Origin: Deinococcales bacterium
GTDB lineage: Bacteria > Deinococcota > Deinococci > Deinococcales > JAAFIG01
Direction: 5' to 3'
NCBI GenBank assembly: GCA_025352125.1
Contig: JANXTZ010000013.1
Location: forward strand, 101,382 to 165,381
DNA length: 64,000 nucleotides
Part shown: piece after piece, positions 16,533-25,637 of the stretch
How the letters are laid out: each line of letters starts with the position of its first letter
How positions within the stretch are numbered: position 1 is the first letter of the stretch
Made by a program: the position numbers and the translations under genes
The notes under the pieces: generated by a model
What the model saw: only the letters and a program-made list of their open reading frames with translations
Database searches by the model: none
Told to the model about the DNA's origin: nothing

Positions 16533-18455
16533 GTGTCGGATGATCCCAAGCAGGCAATGGTTGAACTTTACGAGTACAAAGTCGCCGACTTGATCGCTGG
16601 GCGCGAACCGCTCGGTGGGAAACAATCGGTCAAAACCTTGAGGGACAGCATTGCAAAACTGCCGTTGACAGGGCAGCAACTCAGGCGCTACCGCGAGACG
16701 GACCGCAAATTACGCGAAAAAAGCGCCGCACCAAAGTCGCTGACCCAAACCGTTGAGGGCGAAAAACTTGATGTCAACGTGGGCTTGAACCTTGACCTCG
16801 ATTCTTCAATGCCTGCCACTGTACCGATCATCACCGACAGGCAGACGGCAATGGCGAACCTCGAGTTGACCGATGGCGAAACTTTTGTCTTTCGGGCGCT
16901 CAGCCATGCGGCGTGGTGCGTGGATTTTCGTGAAGAGGTACAAAGCCAGAACAAGCGCTTTCGGCTCGAGCCAAACCGCCCGAGCCTGCGCCTGATTTAT
17001 GCGACCCTGCACAACCTCGAGCAGTATTCGGAGTTGCCTGGTTTCAGTCAGGATTTAAACCTTGCCAAATTTAAAGTCATTTCGGCGGTGCCCAACAGTG
17101 ACGACCCACTGATCAGTCTGGGCAACAACGATGTGGTCAATGAACTTTTAGAGGGTCTTGCCAACCACATCGCCAACTTTGCGCAGCTTTACCCGAAATT
17201 GACCATGCCAACCAGCGAAACCCTTTCTTACCTGCGTCGTTTTGCGGTGGCGGTGGCAAACGACAGCACCGCCGGCGAGCCGCCGCCGGTGGTCAGTCCA
17301 AGCCCGCGTGAAATTCAAAATGCGCTTGAAGATGTGCGCCGCGAAAATCTCAATCCAGAAGCCAAACGCGCCATGTCCGAGCGCCTGCAAAAACAACTCG
17401 AGCACGCGCTGGCGCAAGAAAAAACCTTGCTCGGTCGTTACGAGTCTGATCGCCGCGCCCTGCAAGAATCGGTCGAAACCATCTTCGGTTACCTGATCGA
17501 CCAAGTGCCAGAACGCCTCGGTGGACGCGCCAAGGACCGCAACCCAGTGCAAAAGGCGCTGAATGCCCAAAACGAGGATTTGAGGCTCGAGACGGTGGGT
17601 GCAAACGCCACCGAGGTCGCGGTGCGTTTGCAACGAACCGGCGGCACCAGCTTGGCGGGCATCGAGGTGCACTGGCACACCCAGCCGGAGGGTTGGGCGA
17701 TTGAGGTCGGCGGCGCGGAATACCCGTTGCAATCCGACATGAGCATCCCGCTCGAGGGGCAAGAGATTCGGGTGTACACCAAACAAGCCTTGGGCACCAT
17801 TTACGCCCTGATCAAAATTCGTGATCGCGGCGGGGCGAGCACCCTGTGGGAGGCACTGAAACTTGCCCGCACCGTGGCGGTCATGCTCGACCCTGCGGCG
17901 CAATACCTCAATCTTCGGCTCGCACGGGCTGCCACCAGTTGGATCAAAGACCGTCGGGTTGACCTCGAGCAGGTCAGTCCAGAAGTTGCCGCAAATTGGG
18001 CGAACGCGCCCGAGGATCGCCTTCTCGATTTTGCCCGCAAGGGTGCAACGCGTTTGCAAGACATGTTCAAACGCAGTCCAGAGGCAGTGCTCGAGCGAGC
18101 CTTTTACGCCAGTGCCGAATCGCTGTCCGAACCTGGCGGAACCAACAGCGCCAACATTGTCACCAAAGCCTTTCGAGAGCTTTTAAAAATGCCAAACCAT
18201 GAACCCATCGAAGGTTTGGACATCAAAAAACCCGACGAGGCGCTGCTGGTCTTGTACCGAGGCGAACCGATCACGATTCGGGTCATGCAACGCGCCTTAA
18301 CCATCCGCACCGATAACCTTGGCAAAGTGTACGTGCTGCTGCCTGGCGGCGGCGGACGTACCTTGGAACAGATTTTGGTGCAACATGTGCCTGGCGGTGC
18401 GATCATCATGGCAAGGGAGGGTTTCCGAATTGCTTTAAGTTATATTGCCATATGA
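16533..18455 (+). CDS. Large protein of unknown function (640 aa)
   Basis: I do not recognise the family. The GTG start is set by the TATAAT box six bases upstream. The N-terminal 60 residues are charged and helical with a repeated TLRDSI/RRYRETDRKL pattern. A central charged segment (about 270-330) looks like a coiled coil (ERLQKQLEHALAQEKTLLGRYESDRRAL). A middle domain (about 355-445) looks beta-rich, and a Gly-rich LPGGGGRTLEQ loop lies near the end. No signal peptide or membrane segment. Its stop overlaps the next ORF as ATGA, so the two proteins probably act together. Confidence 0.75.
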   Translation: MSDDPKQAMVELYEYKVADLIAGREPLGGKQSVKTLRDSIAKLPLTGQQLRRYRETDRKLREKSAAPKSLTQTVEGEKLDVNVGLNLDLDSSMPATVPIITDRQTAMANLELTDGETFVFRALSHAAWCVDFREEVQSQNKRFRLEPNRPSLRLIYATLHNLEQYSELPGFSQDLNLAKFKVISAVPNSDDPLISLGNNDVVNELLEGLANHIANFAQLYPKLTMPTSETLSYLRRFAVAVANDSTAGEPPPVVSPSPREIQNALEDVRRENLNPEAKRAMSERLQKQLEHALAQEKTLLGRYESDRRALQESVETIFGYLIDQVPERLGGRAKDRNPVQKALNAQNEDLRLETVGANATEVAVRLQRTGGTSLAGIEVHWHTQPEGWAIEVGGAEYPLQSDMSIPLEGQEIRVYTKQALGTIYALIKIRDRGGASTLWEALKLARTVAVMLDPAAQYLNLRLARAATSWIKDRRVDLEQVSPEVAANWANAPEDRLLDFARKGATRLQDMFKRSPEAVLERAFYASAESLSEPGGTNSANIVTKAFRELLKMPNHEPIEGLDIKKPDEALLVLYRGEPITIRVMQRALTIRTDNLGKVYVLLPGGGGRTLEQILVQHVPGGAIIMAREGFRIALSYIAI

Positions 18456-18802
18456 CCTGGCACGAGGTGCTGGGGATTCATGGCTCGAGGCGCGGTATTC
18501 GGATTGACCAAACCCATGCCAGCCTCCTGCTCGACTTTGGTTTGAGTGTTTACCACAACCGCCGCGAATCGGGTTTTTTGTATTACGAGGGCGAGGGCAA
18601 ATTGGGCGATCAAACGCCAACCAGAGGCAATGCGGGGCTTCTCGAGTGTCTGGAAATCAAACGCCCAGTCCTGGTGCTCGAGCGATCAAAACCAGGAATC
18701 TGGCACAACGCTGGCGGGCATCTGGTGGTTGGTGTCGAGTACCAAAAGCTCAAAACGCAGCAACGTCATGTTTTTGTCTTCAAATTACAACCCCTGCCAT
18801 AA
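18452..18802 (+). CDS. Small protein with GDQ/GN motif, possible PUA/SRA-like fold
   Basis: 116 aa, coupled to the 640-aa gene by ATGA. The core reads YYEGEGKLGDQ, then RGNAGLLE, then KRPVLVLER and HNAGGHLVVGVEY. The order 'EGxGxxGDQ...GNxxL...PVxVxxR' is reminiscent of SRA/PUA-like domains that read modified nucleic acid, but similarity is by eye only. No signal peptide. If the assignment holds, the pair could be a nucleic-acid-binding module with a large partner. Otherwise unknown. Confidence 0.6.
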   Translation: MTWHEVLGIHGSRRGIRIDQTHASLLLDFGLSVYHNRRESGFLYYEGEGKLGDQTPTRGNAGLLECLEIKRPVLVLERSKPGIWHNAGGHLVVGVEYQKLKTQQRHVFVFKLQPLP

Positions 18803-18833
18803 GTAACCCGAGCAAAAATCTCATGTTGGTGTT

Positions 18834-18839
18834 TATCAT
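18834..18839 (+). promoter_or_regulatory. -10 box of the 18846 gene (leaderless type)
   Basis: TATCAT six bases before ATG, no ribosome site. Confidence 0.5.
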
Positions 18840-18845
18840 GCAGTC

Positions 18846-19493
18846 ATGACTTTTAAAACCCGAGCTTTGCTTGGTTGTGGTCTGGCGTTGTGTGGTCTGG
18901 TCTTCGCGCAACAAACTCAACCCGCAACACAGAGCAAAAAAGACCCGATTCAAGTCACTGGTCTGCAAGATGGACAATTGCGTTTTCAACTTGCGCGTCA
19001 CTCGAGCACACTGGACTTGAGTGACGACCTGAATGGCTGTTGGACTGCCATTTTCGACGCGACAGATTCCAAAACACCACCCGCAAAAGTCGTACTTTTC
19101 CCTCGGGTCCTCGACGAGGTTTTGAAGGCTGGATTTTGGTATGTGACGTTGCAAATCAATTTGAACAGTGGCTGCAACGTCCAGGGCTATTGTGGGGCGG
19201 GCAGCGTGACGCAAGTGCTGTGGTTTAAATATGATCGCAATTTAAAAGCCATCAGGCGGCAATCGGTGATGGTCAGCGATTGCGCCACCAGTACCGAACT
19301 TCTCAAATTTGCGGGACGCGGCGGTTTTGACGATATCAATACCGAACTCGAGATGCGCGGCGGGGCGCTCGAGTTGAGTTTTGAGCGAGCCGATTTCAAC
19401 ACCAAAATCAATACCGTTTCAACATTGCGTTACGACAGACACTTTCCAGAAAAAGGCTTGGTGGTTTGGAGCAAAACCTTTAAATTGAAGTGA
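18846..19493 (+). CDS. Secreted protein of unknown function
   Basis: 215 aa with a signal peptide (LLGCGLALCGLVFAQQ, cleavage near residue 21). The mature part has four cysteines, in LNGCW, SGCNVQGYC and SDCAT, which could form two disulfides. Predominantly beta strands. No recognised family. It has its own promoter and is not obviously coupled to its neighbours. Confidence 0.7.
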   Translation: MTFKTRALLGCGLALCGLVFAQQTQPATQSKKDPIQVTGLQDGQLRFQLARHSSTLDLSDDLNGCWTAIFDATDSKTPPAKVVLFPRVLDEVLKAGFWYVTLQINLNSGCNVQGYCGAGSVTQVLWFKYDRNLKAIRRQSVMVSDCATSTELLKFAGRGGFDDINTELEMRGGALELSFERADFNTKINTVSTLRYDRHFPEKGLVVWSKTFKLK

Positions 19494-19542
19494 TTCAATC
19501 CATCAGTGATGGAAAGGAACGCCCGAAGCTCGGTATGGCTGG

Positions 19543-19548
19543 TATCGT
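19543..19548 (+). promoter_or_regulatory. -10 box of the PATAN-domain gene (leaderless type)
   Basis: TATCGT eight bases before the ATG at 19557. Confidence 0.4.
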
Positions 19549-19556
19549 GGTTGTTA

Positions 19557-20639
19557 ATGATTCAAGGTCGCTTAAAAGATTATCCAATTGCCGATTTGCT
19601 GGGTCTGATCTCGAACGGACAAAAGTCTGGCGTGTTGACCGTGAAACTCGACGAACGCGAAGCCAGAATCCATTTTGAAATGGGCAAGGTCTTGTACGCT
19701 CGGGTCGAGGACGGCGCGAACCTGGGCGAGTACCTGGTGCGTTTTGAACTGATGAACCCCGAAGAGATTCAGAATTTGATCGCCCGTCAACACAAAGAAA
19801 ATCCGCACACGCCGCTGGGCATGATGGCGGTGCGCTCGGGCAACATCAACGAGGAAGACCTGAAAAGGGCACTCGAGGCGCAATGCCTGGACGCCACCAC
19901 CGAAGTCTTGATCTGGAACGACAATCAACGCTCGAGGTTTGATTTCAAAGAACGTGGTCCAGACGCCTCACAAGTGCCAACCCAACACATTTTTGACCCG
20001 ATGGCGTTGCTCTTGGAAGCCACCCGCAGGCTCGACGAATGGCGGCGCGGTCAGGTCAAACCTTATGACGTTTTTGAGGTCGCGCTCGAGGCGAGCAATC
20101 CGCCACCAACGCTGTCCGTCGGCGAGTGGGAATTGCTGCACCTGGTCGATGGTCAACGCTCCGCCGCCAGCATCGCCGCCGAGTTGGACATTCCCGAGGG
20201 CGAAACCTACCGCCGCTTGTTCTTGCTGCTCGAGCGAAATTTGTTGCGCCGCGCCGATGTGCGCCCCGAAGACCCGTGGGTACTGATCGTGACCGAAAGC
20301 CACACCACGCGGCGTTTAAACACCATGACCCTGACCCGCGAACGTTACCGCGTGATGCACGCCGACAGCCTCGAGAAAGCCAAGGAATTGCTCGAGGAGC
20401 GCCGCCCAAACACGATCTTGCTCGACTGGGCAAATGCGGTTGAAGCCGCCAAACAACTTCGCGGCGTGAAGGGCAAGAACCTGACGCCGATCATTGCGAT
20501 AGTCAAAGAAGAACCGCGCCAGGGCGGATTTTTCAACCGCAACAACAACACGGTGTCCAATTTACGGTTTTTGCTGAAACCCTATTCGGAAATGCAGCTT
20601 CTGGCGTCCGTCTTGGCGGTGACAGGACGCTCGGTTTAA
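19557..20639 (+). CDS. DUF4388/PATAN-domain protein with degenerate receiver-like C-terminus
   Basis: 360 aa. The N-terminal PATAN/DUF4388 domain is recognised from GRLKDYPIADLLGLISNGQKSGVLTV and the following strand-rich part. A helical and winged-helix-like middle follows (WELLHLVDGQRSAASIAAELDIPEGETYRRLFLLLERNLLRR, about 200-245). The C-terminal 110 residues (from WVLIVTESHTT) have receiver-domain layout with an Asp in ILLDWAN and a Lys in LLKPYSE. PATAN proteins act in bacterial signalling and motility. The start at 19557 is preferred over 19506 because of the -10 box. Confidence 0.75.
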   Translation: MIQGRLKDYPIADLLGLISNGQKSGVLTVKLDEREARIHFEMGKVLYARVEDGANLGEYLVRFELMNPEEIQNLIARQHKENPHTPLGMMAVRSGNINEEDLKRALEAQCLDATTEVLIWNDNQRSRFDFKERGPDASQVPTQHIFDPMALLLEATRRLDEWRRGQVKPYDVFEVALEASNPPPTLSVGEWELLHLVDGQRSAASIAAELDIPEGETYRRLFLLLERNLLRRADVRPEDPWVLIVTESHTTRRLNTMTLTRERYRVMHADSLEKAKELLEERRPNTILLDWANAVEAAKQLRGVKGKNLTPIIAIVKEEPRQGGFFNRNNNTVSNLRFLLKPYSEMQLLASVLAVTGRSV

Positions 20640-20741
20640 ACCTCAATCATGATAGGAATTGTTAAATCGATTTTGTTGCACGAAACGCTTCTGGAATTTT
20701 GCACCCTGATCTGAACCTCGAGTCCAAGTTGAGATTCGCGG

Positions 20742-20747
20742 TAAATT
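20742..20747 (+). promoter_or_regulatory. guaD-like gene -10 box (leaderless type)
   Basis: TAAATT six bases before ATG, no ribosome site. Confidence 0.45.
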
Positions 20748-20753
20748 GAACCC

Positions 20754-22034
20754 ATGAAACTCTACCGAGCCAGCCTCGCGCACACGCCCCGCAATCCATT
20801 TACGCATTTGGACGCGCTCGAGACGTTTGACGACGGTGGCTTGTTGGTTGATCGTGACAAGATTCTCGAGCTGGGTGAATTCTCAAACGTGCAAGCAAAA
20901 TACCCAAGAGCCAAAGTGATCGATTGCACTGAAAGTTTTATCGTGCCTGGGCTGGTCGATTCTCACGTGCATTTTCCGCAAGTCAGCGTCATTGGCACGA
21001 TGGGCGTGCAACTGCTCGAGTGGCTCGAGACGCGCACCCTGCCCGAAGAAGAGAAGTTGGCGGACTCGGGTTATGCCCGTGAGGTGGCAAAAGATTTTTT
21101 AACGCATCTGGTCAGAAATGGCACAACCACCGCCTTGGTGTTTGGCAGTCATTTTAAGAACGCCATGCACGAATTTTTTCAAGCCGCCCAAGATTCCAGA
21201 TTGCGAATCACCAGCGGCATGGTGTTTTCAGACCGTGAATTGCGCCCGAAATTGCATCAAAGTCCGCAACAGGCATTTGCCAGCGGCGCAGAATTAATCA
21301 TGCGCTGGCACAACCACAACCGTTTGCGTTACGCCGTCATGCCGCGTTTCAGTCTGTCGTGCTCGGACAAGATGCTCGAGGTGTGCAGTGCGCTTTTATC
21401 GGCGCAACCCGGGATTTTGTTTCACTCGCACATCAACGAAAACCCACTCGAGATACAAACCGTCAAACGACTCGCCAACGCGCCCGATTACCTCGAGAGT
21501 TACGAGCGGCACAACCTGGTGACAGAGCGCAGCGTGTTCGCGCACAGCGTTCACCCCACAGCTTCCGAACTTGCCCGCATGGCAAAAGCTGGCGCGAGCG
21601 TCGCGCATTGCGCCTCGAGCAACGCCTTCATAGGCAGTGGTTTGTTCCCGATGCGGGCGCACCTCGAGGCTGGGGTGCACATGGCGCTCGGGTCGGACGT
21701 GGGCGGAGGCACGGGATTCTCGCTTCTCAAAGAGGGACTCGAGGCGTACCAGATGCAAATGCTGCAAGCTGAGGGCATCAAGCTTTCACCCGCACATCTG
21801 CTGTATTTGGCGACCAAGGCTGGCGCGAAAGCCTTGCACCTCGAGGATCAGATTGGGGATTTCACAAGTGGAAAGCAAGCCGATTTTGTAGTTTTAAAAG
21901 CGCCCCGAGGCAGCACGCTCGAGCGGACATTAAGTCAATCCCCATCAATGGCTGCAAGCTTGGGAGCATTGTTTACTTTGGCAAGGGAAGAGAGCGTTAA
22001 AAACGTTTTTGTGGCAGGAGAAAAATTGGTTTGA
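20754..22034 (+). CDS. guaD: Guanine deaminase (amidohydrolase family)
   Basis: 426 aa. Zn-dependent deamination of guanine to xanthine in purine salvage. The metal-binding motif is PGLVDSHVHFPQ (about residues 64-75). Later ligands include HSHINEN (about 224-230), FAHSVH, and the GSDVGGGTGFSL motif (about 317-328), which is typical of guanine deaminases. Monocistronic, with its stop 2 bp from the stop of the convergent pilD. Confidence 0.88.
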   Translation: MKLYRASLAHTPRNPFTHLDALETFDDGGLLVDRDKILELGEFSNVQAKYPRAKVIDCTESFIVPGLVDSHVHFPQVSVIGTMGVQLLEWLETRTLPEEEKLADSGYAREVAKDFLTHLVRNGTTTALVFGSHFKNAMHEFFQAAQDSRLRITSGMVFSDRELRPKLHQSPQQAFASGAELIMRWHNHNRLRYAVMPRFSLSCSDKMLEVCSALLSAQPGILFHSHINENPLEIQTVKRLANAPDYLESYERHNLVTERSVFAHSVHPTASELARMAKAGASVAHCASSNAFIGSGLFPMRAHLEAGVHMALGSDVGGGTGFSLLKEGLEAYQMQMLQAEGIKLSPAHLLYLATKAGAKALHLEDQIGDFTSGKQADFVVLKAPRGSTLERTLSQSPSMAASLGALFTLAREESVKNVFVAGEKLV

Positions 22035-22036
22035 GG

Positions 22037-23197
22037 TTACTTTCCCAAAATTCCAACGTTTTGCAAATAATTCAAAAACGGACTCGAGTTTGTGAAATAC
22101 GCGATCAAAGCACCCAGTGCCAAACCGGGTCCAAATGGCAATTGCGAATCGCCAGTGCGGGCTTTTTGAATCACGCCAAAAATCGCGCCCGCAAAGACGC
22201 CAATAAAAAATCCGAAGATTGCGCCCTGCCAGAACAACACCGCGCCCACCGCGCCCCAGAGTTTGACATCGCCAAAACCGAAGGCGACAGGGTCGCCGTC
22301 TGCGCTATCGTTGTCCTCGCTTTCGGGGGTCAACCACCAGTACAAACCTGCCAGCAACGCCATGCCACCTGCGGCTTGCAATGCACCGTAGGCACTGCTG
22401 GTCAGGCTGTGGTTTTGCAAGACGCTGCTCGAGACAAAAATGCTGATGATGCCGCCGCCGAGGGTCAGAAAGTCTGGCATCGGAATCACGCGTTTGAAAA
22501 CGAGGTTGACAATGGTGAGCAAAACTCCCGCGCCAACGCCGTAGATTGGTCCAAGCCAAGCACCGACCAGAAACGCCAGGTGAATGTTCAAATAACCCAC
22601 CGGAAACGATGGGAATTTTGGTTCTCTAAATCGCCGCAACACCCAGGCGAAAAAACCGGCGACAAACGCCAGAATGCCAGCTCCAAACATTGCCCCCTCG
22701 AGCGCCCTGTAAAAGCCTGAAACGCCGCCAATCCAGACCGAGAGCGCCAGACCAACTAGCAAGGGCAAGAGCGTGAATTCGTCGGGCAACAGTTTGGTCT
22801 CGAGGTCAATGGCTGACCCGACCAGCAGGCAGGTGTACAAGAACATCATGCCCAGCGCCTCGAGAATGTAATTGCGCGAAAAACCGTATTGAGTGCCCAG
22901 GCTGTAATTGCTGAAAACCTTCCAGGCGATTAAGGCATAACCAAGCCCAGAAATCAGTTCGATGATCGGGTAACGGCTGCTGATCGGGTGACCGCAGTAA
23001 CGGCATTTGCCGCGCAGGTACAACCATGAAAAAATTGGGAACAGGTCGAGCACCCCAAGTTGATGGTTGCAGTTGGGGCAATGGCTGGGCGGGAAGGCAA
23101 CGCTTTCTTTGCGGGGAATGCGGTAAATCAGGACGTTGGAGAACGAACCGATGAGCGAGCCAAAAAGGAAGGCGAAGCCGATGATGAACAATTCCAC
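22037..23197 (-). CDS. pilD: Type IV prepilin peptidase / N-methyltransferase
   Basis: 386 aa integral membrane protein that cleaves prepilin leaders and methylates the new N-terminus. The cytoplasmic domain has two CxxC pairs (CPNCN and CRYCG). The catalytic aspartates are in GSAIDLETKLLPDE and GFGDVKLWGAVGA. It starts with the typical GSFSNVLIYRIP segment. I chose GTG at 23197 because TATGAT lies seven bases upstream and the protein then begins like other family members. ATG/in-frame starts at 23206-23218 would place the -10 box inside the gene. Suggests type IV pili or natural transformation machinery elsewhere in the genome. Confidence 0.88.
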   Translation of the reverse strand: MELFIIGFAFLFGSLIGSFSNVLIYRIPRKESVAFPPSHCPNCNHQLGVLDLFPIFSWLYLRGKCRYCGHPISSRYPIIELISGLGYALIAWKVFSNYSLGTQYGFSRNYILEALGMMFLYTCLLVGSAIDLETKLLPDEFTLLPLLVGLALSVWIGGVSGFYRALEGAMFGAGILAFVAGFFAWVLRRFREPKFPSFPVGYLNIHLAFLVGAWLGPIYGVGAGVLLTIVNLVFKRVIPMPDFLTLGGGIISIFVSSSVLQNHSLTSSAYGALQAAGGMALLAGLYWWLTPESEDNDSADGDPVAFGFGDVKLWGAVGAVLFWQGAIFGFFIGVFAGAIFGVIQKARTGDSQLPFGPGLALGALIAYFTNSSPFLNYLQNVGILGK

Positions 23198-23339
23198 GTA
23201 ACCCATCATAAACCGCAAGCCGTCTCGAGCGGGTCAAAACCGAGCATTTGAGGTTGTCATGATCTTGCTTTCAGCTTATCATGTGGCGGCTTGTTGGGTG
23301 AACAATTGCGGTCAGCGCAAAATTCTCGAGCAGCAAGAA

Positions 23340-23367
23340 CCCCGCCAAGTGTTGCTGCTTGGCGGGG
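23340..23367 (-). terminator. Strong hairpin after the FG-GAP lipoprotein gene
   Basis: CCCCGCCAAG (23340-23349) and CTTGGCGGGG (23358-23367) form a perfect 10-bp stem with an eight-base loop. On the minus strand it is followed by TTCTTG. It lies 23 bases past the stop codon predicted for the frameshift-corrected gene. Confidence 0.6.
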
Positions 23368-23408
23368 TAAAACTTTGGTTGGGGTTGGGTTACTGCCCAA
23401 GCAGTACA

Positions 23409-24420
23409 CTCGAGGAATTAGCAGAATTATTTGCTGTAACAATATCGAGTTTACCATGCGTTTACATCACCAACCGCAAGTGAAATTAGACCAGAACCAG
23501 TGGTGTAATCGGTTTTTGCTTGGAATGTTCCATCGCCATTACCCAGTAGCACGCTCGAGAAATCACCACCAGAATTTGCGGTGATAATATCCAGTTTACC
23601 ATCTGCGTTCATATCACTTAGGGCAACAGAAATTGGATTAAAACCAGCAGTGTAATCGGTTTTATTTTGGAATGTTCCGTCACCTTTGCCAAGTAGTACA
23701 CTCGAGGAATCACCGCCAAAATTTGCGGTGATAATATCCAGTTTGCCATCTGCGTTCACATCACCAACCACAACAAAATATGGATTTGATCCCGTACTAT
23801 AATCTATTTTGGCTTGAAAAGTCCCATTACCATTACCAAATAAAACACTCGAGGAATCACCACCAGAATTTGCTGTGACAATATCCAGTTTGCCATCTGC
23901 ATTCATATCGCCTAAAGCAACAGAACGTGGACTAGAACCTGTGATGCAATCTGTTCTGGCTTGAAAAGTACCATCACCATTACTAAGGAAGACACTCGAG
24001 GAATTACCATCAAAATTTGCTGTAACAATATCGAGTTTACCATCTGCATTCACATCACCCAGGGCAACAGAATATGGAGTAGAACCCGTGTTGTAATCTG
24101 TTTTGGCTTGAAAAGTGCCATCACCATTGCCTAAAAGTACACTTACATATCTAGAACGCGTATTTAGTGTGATAATATCCAGTTTATTATCCATATTTAC
24201 ATCATCTAAAGTAACTGATTGCATAAAACTACTCACAAAATAATCTATATTAGTTTGAAAAGTACTATCACCATTACCTAACAATACGCTCAAAGTACGA
24301 AAATTTGCTGAAATAATATCCAGTTTGCCATCTGCGTTCACATCACCAACCACAACAGAATATGGACGAGAACCCGTGATGTATTCCGTATTAGTCCCAA
24401 AAGTCCCATTACCACTGCCC
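23409..24420 (-). repeat. Tandem 147-bp coding repeats (FG-GAP units)
   Basis: Near-identical 147-bp units. CTCGAG falls at the same place in successive copies at 23995, 23848, 23701 and 23554 (spacing 147 each), then 23409 (spacing 145). The 2-bp shortfall marks the deletion. Confidence 0.9.
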
Positions 24421-25637
24421 ACACCCGTACCCACACCCGCGATAAACTGCCAACTCCGACCACCAGGCACACAAGCACCACCAGAACTCGAGGTGATCGC
24501 GTTGTTCTTCAATGTAACACTCACCAACTCGCCAGCCCGAAAATCCGAATCCGGATTAAACGTTAACGAACTCGAGCCACCACCAGAAATGACGCCAGAC
24601 TTCAAACCAGAAATCGAACCTCGCACCAACCAATCACTCGAGCTTGGCGCGTTCACATTCTGATCTGCCGTGATGGTGATACTCGAGTTTTGCGCGATTG
24701 AAGGCGCGTTGACACTCGGACTGAACGTTGTCAGGTTGAACGAGTTGACCAGGTAATCCAACGGACTGCTCGAGTCACCCGCCGTGCGAACCACACAACC
24801 CCGTTTGATTCCAGGATTTGAAAGCAAACTCGAGCCGCCAAACGCGAACACGTCCGAAGCCGCAAAATCTGTTTTGCGGGTGTTCGCATTCGTTGTGCCT
24901 TGCTCCTCCAAACTCTCGGTCACTCGAGAAGCCACGGGTTGAGAGAACACCACGAACGTCATGAGAAACCGCGTGGCACTCGCGCCGGGTTCGTTGCTAT
25001 CGGGGACTTTCACGCCCACCGTCAAGTTTCCAGTGTTGCTGCCATTCGGGATGAGACGGCTGGTGTTTGAAGCTCGAGCCACAAAACCATACGGGAACAA
25101 ATACTCTCCCGAAGCCAGCACGCTCGAGGCATCGGTTTGTAAACTCGAGGTTTCTGCCTCGGTGAAACCTTGCAAGTCCGCCACGGCGTTGTTCACGGCA
25201 ATGGGTGTACTTGCGTTCACGCCATTGATGGGTTTTGCCGCTCGAGCGTAAGCGTCCAACTGAGGACTGCTTAGCCCGGCAAAGTTCGCCAGATTTTTAA
25301 TCGCGGTATCGGCTTGGTTGCTGGCTTGATGGTACGCCACCAACGTTAAATCTTGAATGGCGCTGCCCGAAGAGTTGGTGACAATAAACTTCGCGGTTAA
25401 ATACTTGCTCGAGCCGCCACCCGTGACCGCGAACGCGCTGGGTGTGAACGCAACGCTGCTTTCTGAGACGAGCGCTTTGTTCTGGCGGAATTTCACCATT
25501 GATTTCTTGGTTTGCGTGTCAAACCCGATTTCGACCACACCAAGGGCTTGGGTGGATTTCACTTGAACGCTGGTTTGGTTGCAAGCCAGTAAACTCGAGC
25601 TGAGCAGCAAAATGCTGAATGCAAGGCTGGGTTTCAT
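23451..25637 (-). CDS. Lipoprotein with Ig-like domain and FG-GAP/VCBS repeats (frameshifted near the end)
   Basis: 728 aa as read. Lipoprotein signal peptide ending LLAC (Cys about 19). Residues about 20-290 are a beta-rich region of unknown family. About 300-400 looks like a bacterial Ig-like (Big_5) domain. From about 410 there are seven 49-residue FG-GAP units built on GDVNADGKLDIITANxGGDSSSVLLGNGDGTFQ, with calcium-binding D-x-N-x-D-G-x-x-D loops. The last unit stops at DVNAW because two bases are missing; with them restored the frame continues through DGKLDIVTAN to a TAA at 23390-23392. Probably a surface adhesin or carbohydrate-binding protein. Coupled to the small upstream ORF by ATGA. 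Confidence 0.85.
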   Translation of the reverse strand: MKPSLAFSILLLSSSLLACNQTSVQVKSTQALGVVEIGFDTQTKKSMVKFRQNKALVSESSVAFTPSAFAVTGGGSSKYLTAKFIVTNSSGSAIQDLTLVAYHQASNQADTAIKNLANFAGLSSPQLDAYARAAKPINGVNASTPIAVNNAVADLQGFTEAETSSLQTDASSVLASGEYLFPYGFVARASNTSRLIPNGSNTGNLTVGVKVPDSNEPGASATRFLMTFVVFSQPVASRVTESLEEQGTTNANTRKTDFAASDVFAFGGSSLLSNPGIKRGCVVRTAGDSSSPLDYLVNSFNLTTFSPSVNAPSIAQNSSITITADQNVNAPSSSDWLVRGSISGLKSGVISGGGSSSLTFNPDSDFRAGELVSVTLKNNAITSSSGGACVPGGRSWQFIAGVGTGVGSGNGTFGTNTEYITGSRPYSVVVGDVNADGKLDIISANFRTLSVLLGNGDSTFQTNIDYFVSSFMQSVTLDDVNMDNKLDIITLNTRSRYVSVLLGNGDGTFQAKTDYNTGSTPYSVALGDVNADGKLDIVTANFDGNSSSVFLSNGDGTFQARTDCITGSSPRSVALGDMNADGKLDIVTANSGGDSSSVLFGNGNGTFQAKIDYSTGSNPYFVVVGDVNADGKLDIITANFGGDSSSVLLGKGDGTFQNKTDYTAGFNPISVALSDMNADGKLDIITANSGGDFSSVLLGNGDGTFQAKTDYTTGSGLISLAVGDVNAW

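Noticed and set aside
23409..24420. The 147-bp repeats as a CRISPR or satellite
   Set aside because: They are in frame and encode FG-GAP units with calcium-binding loops.
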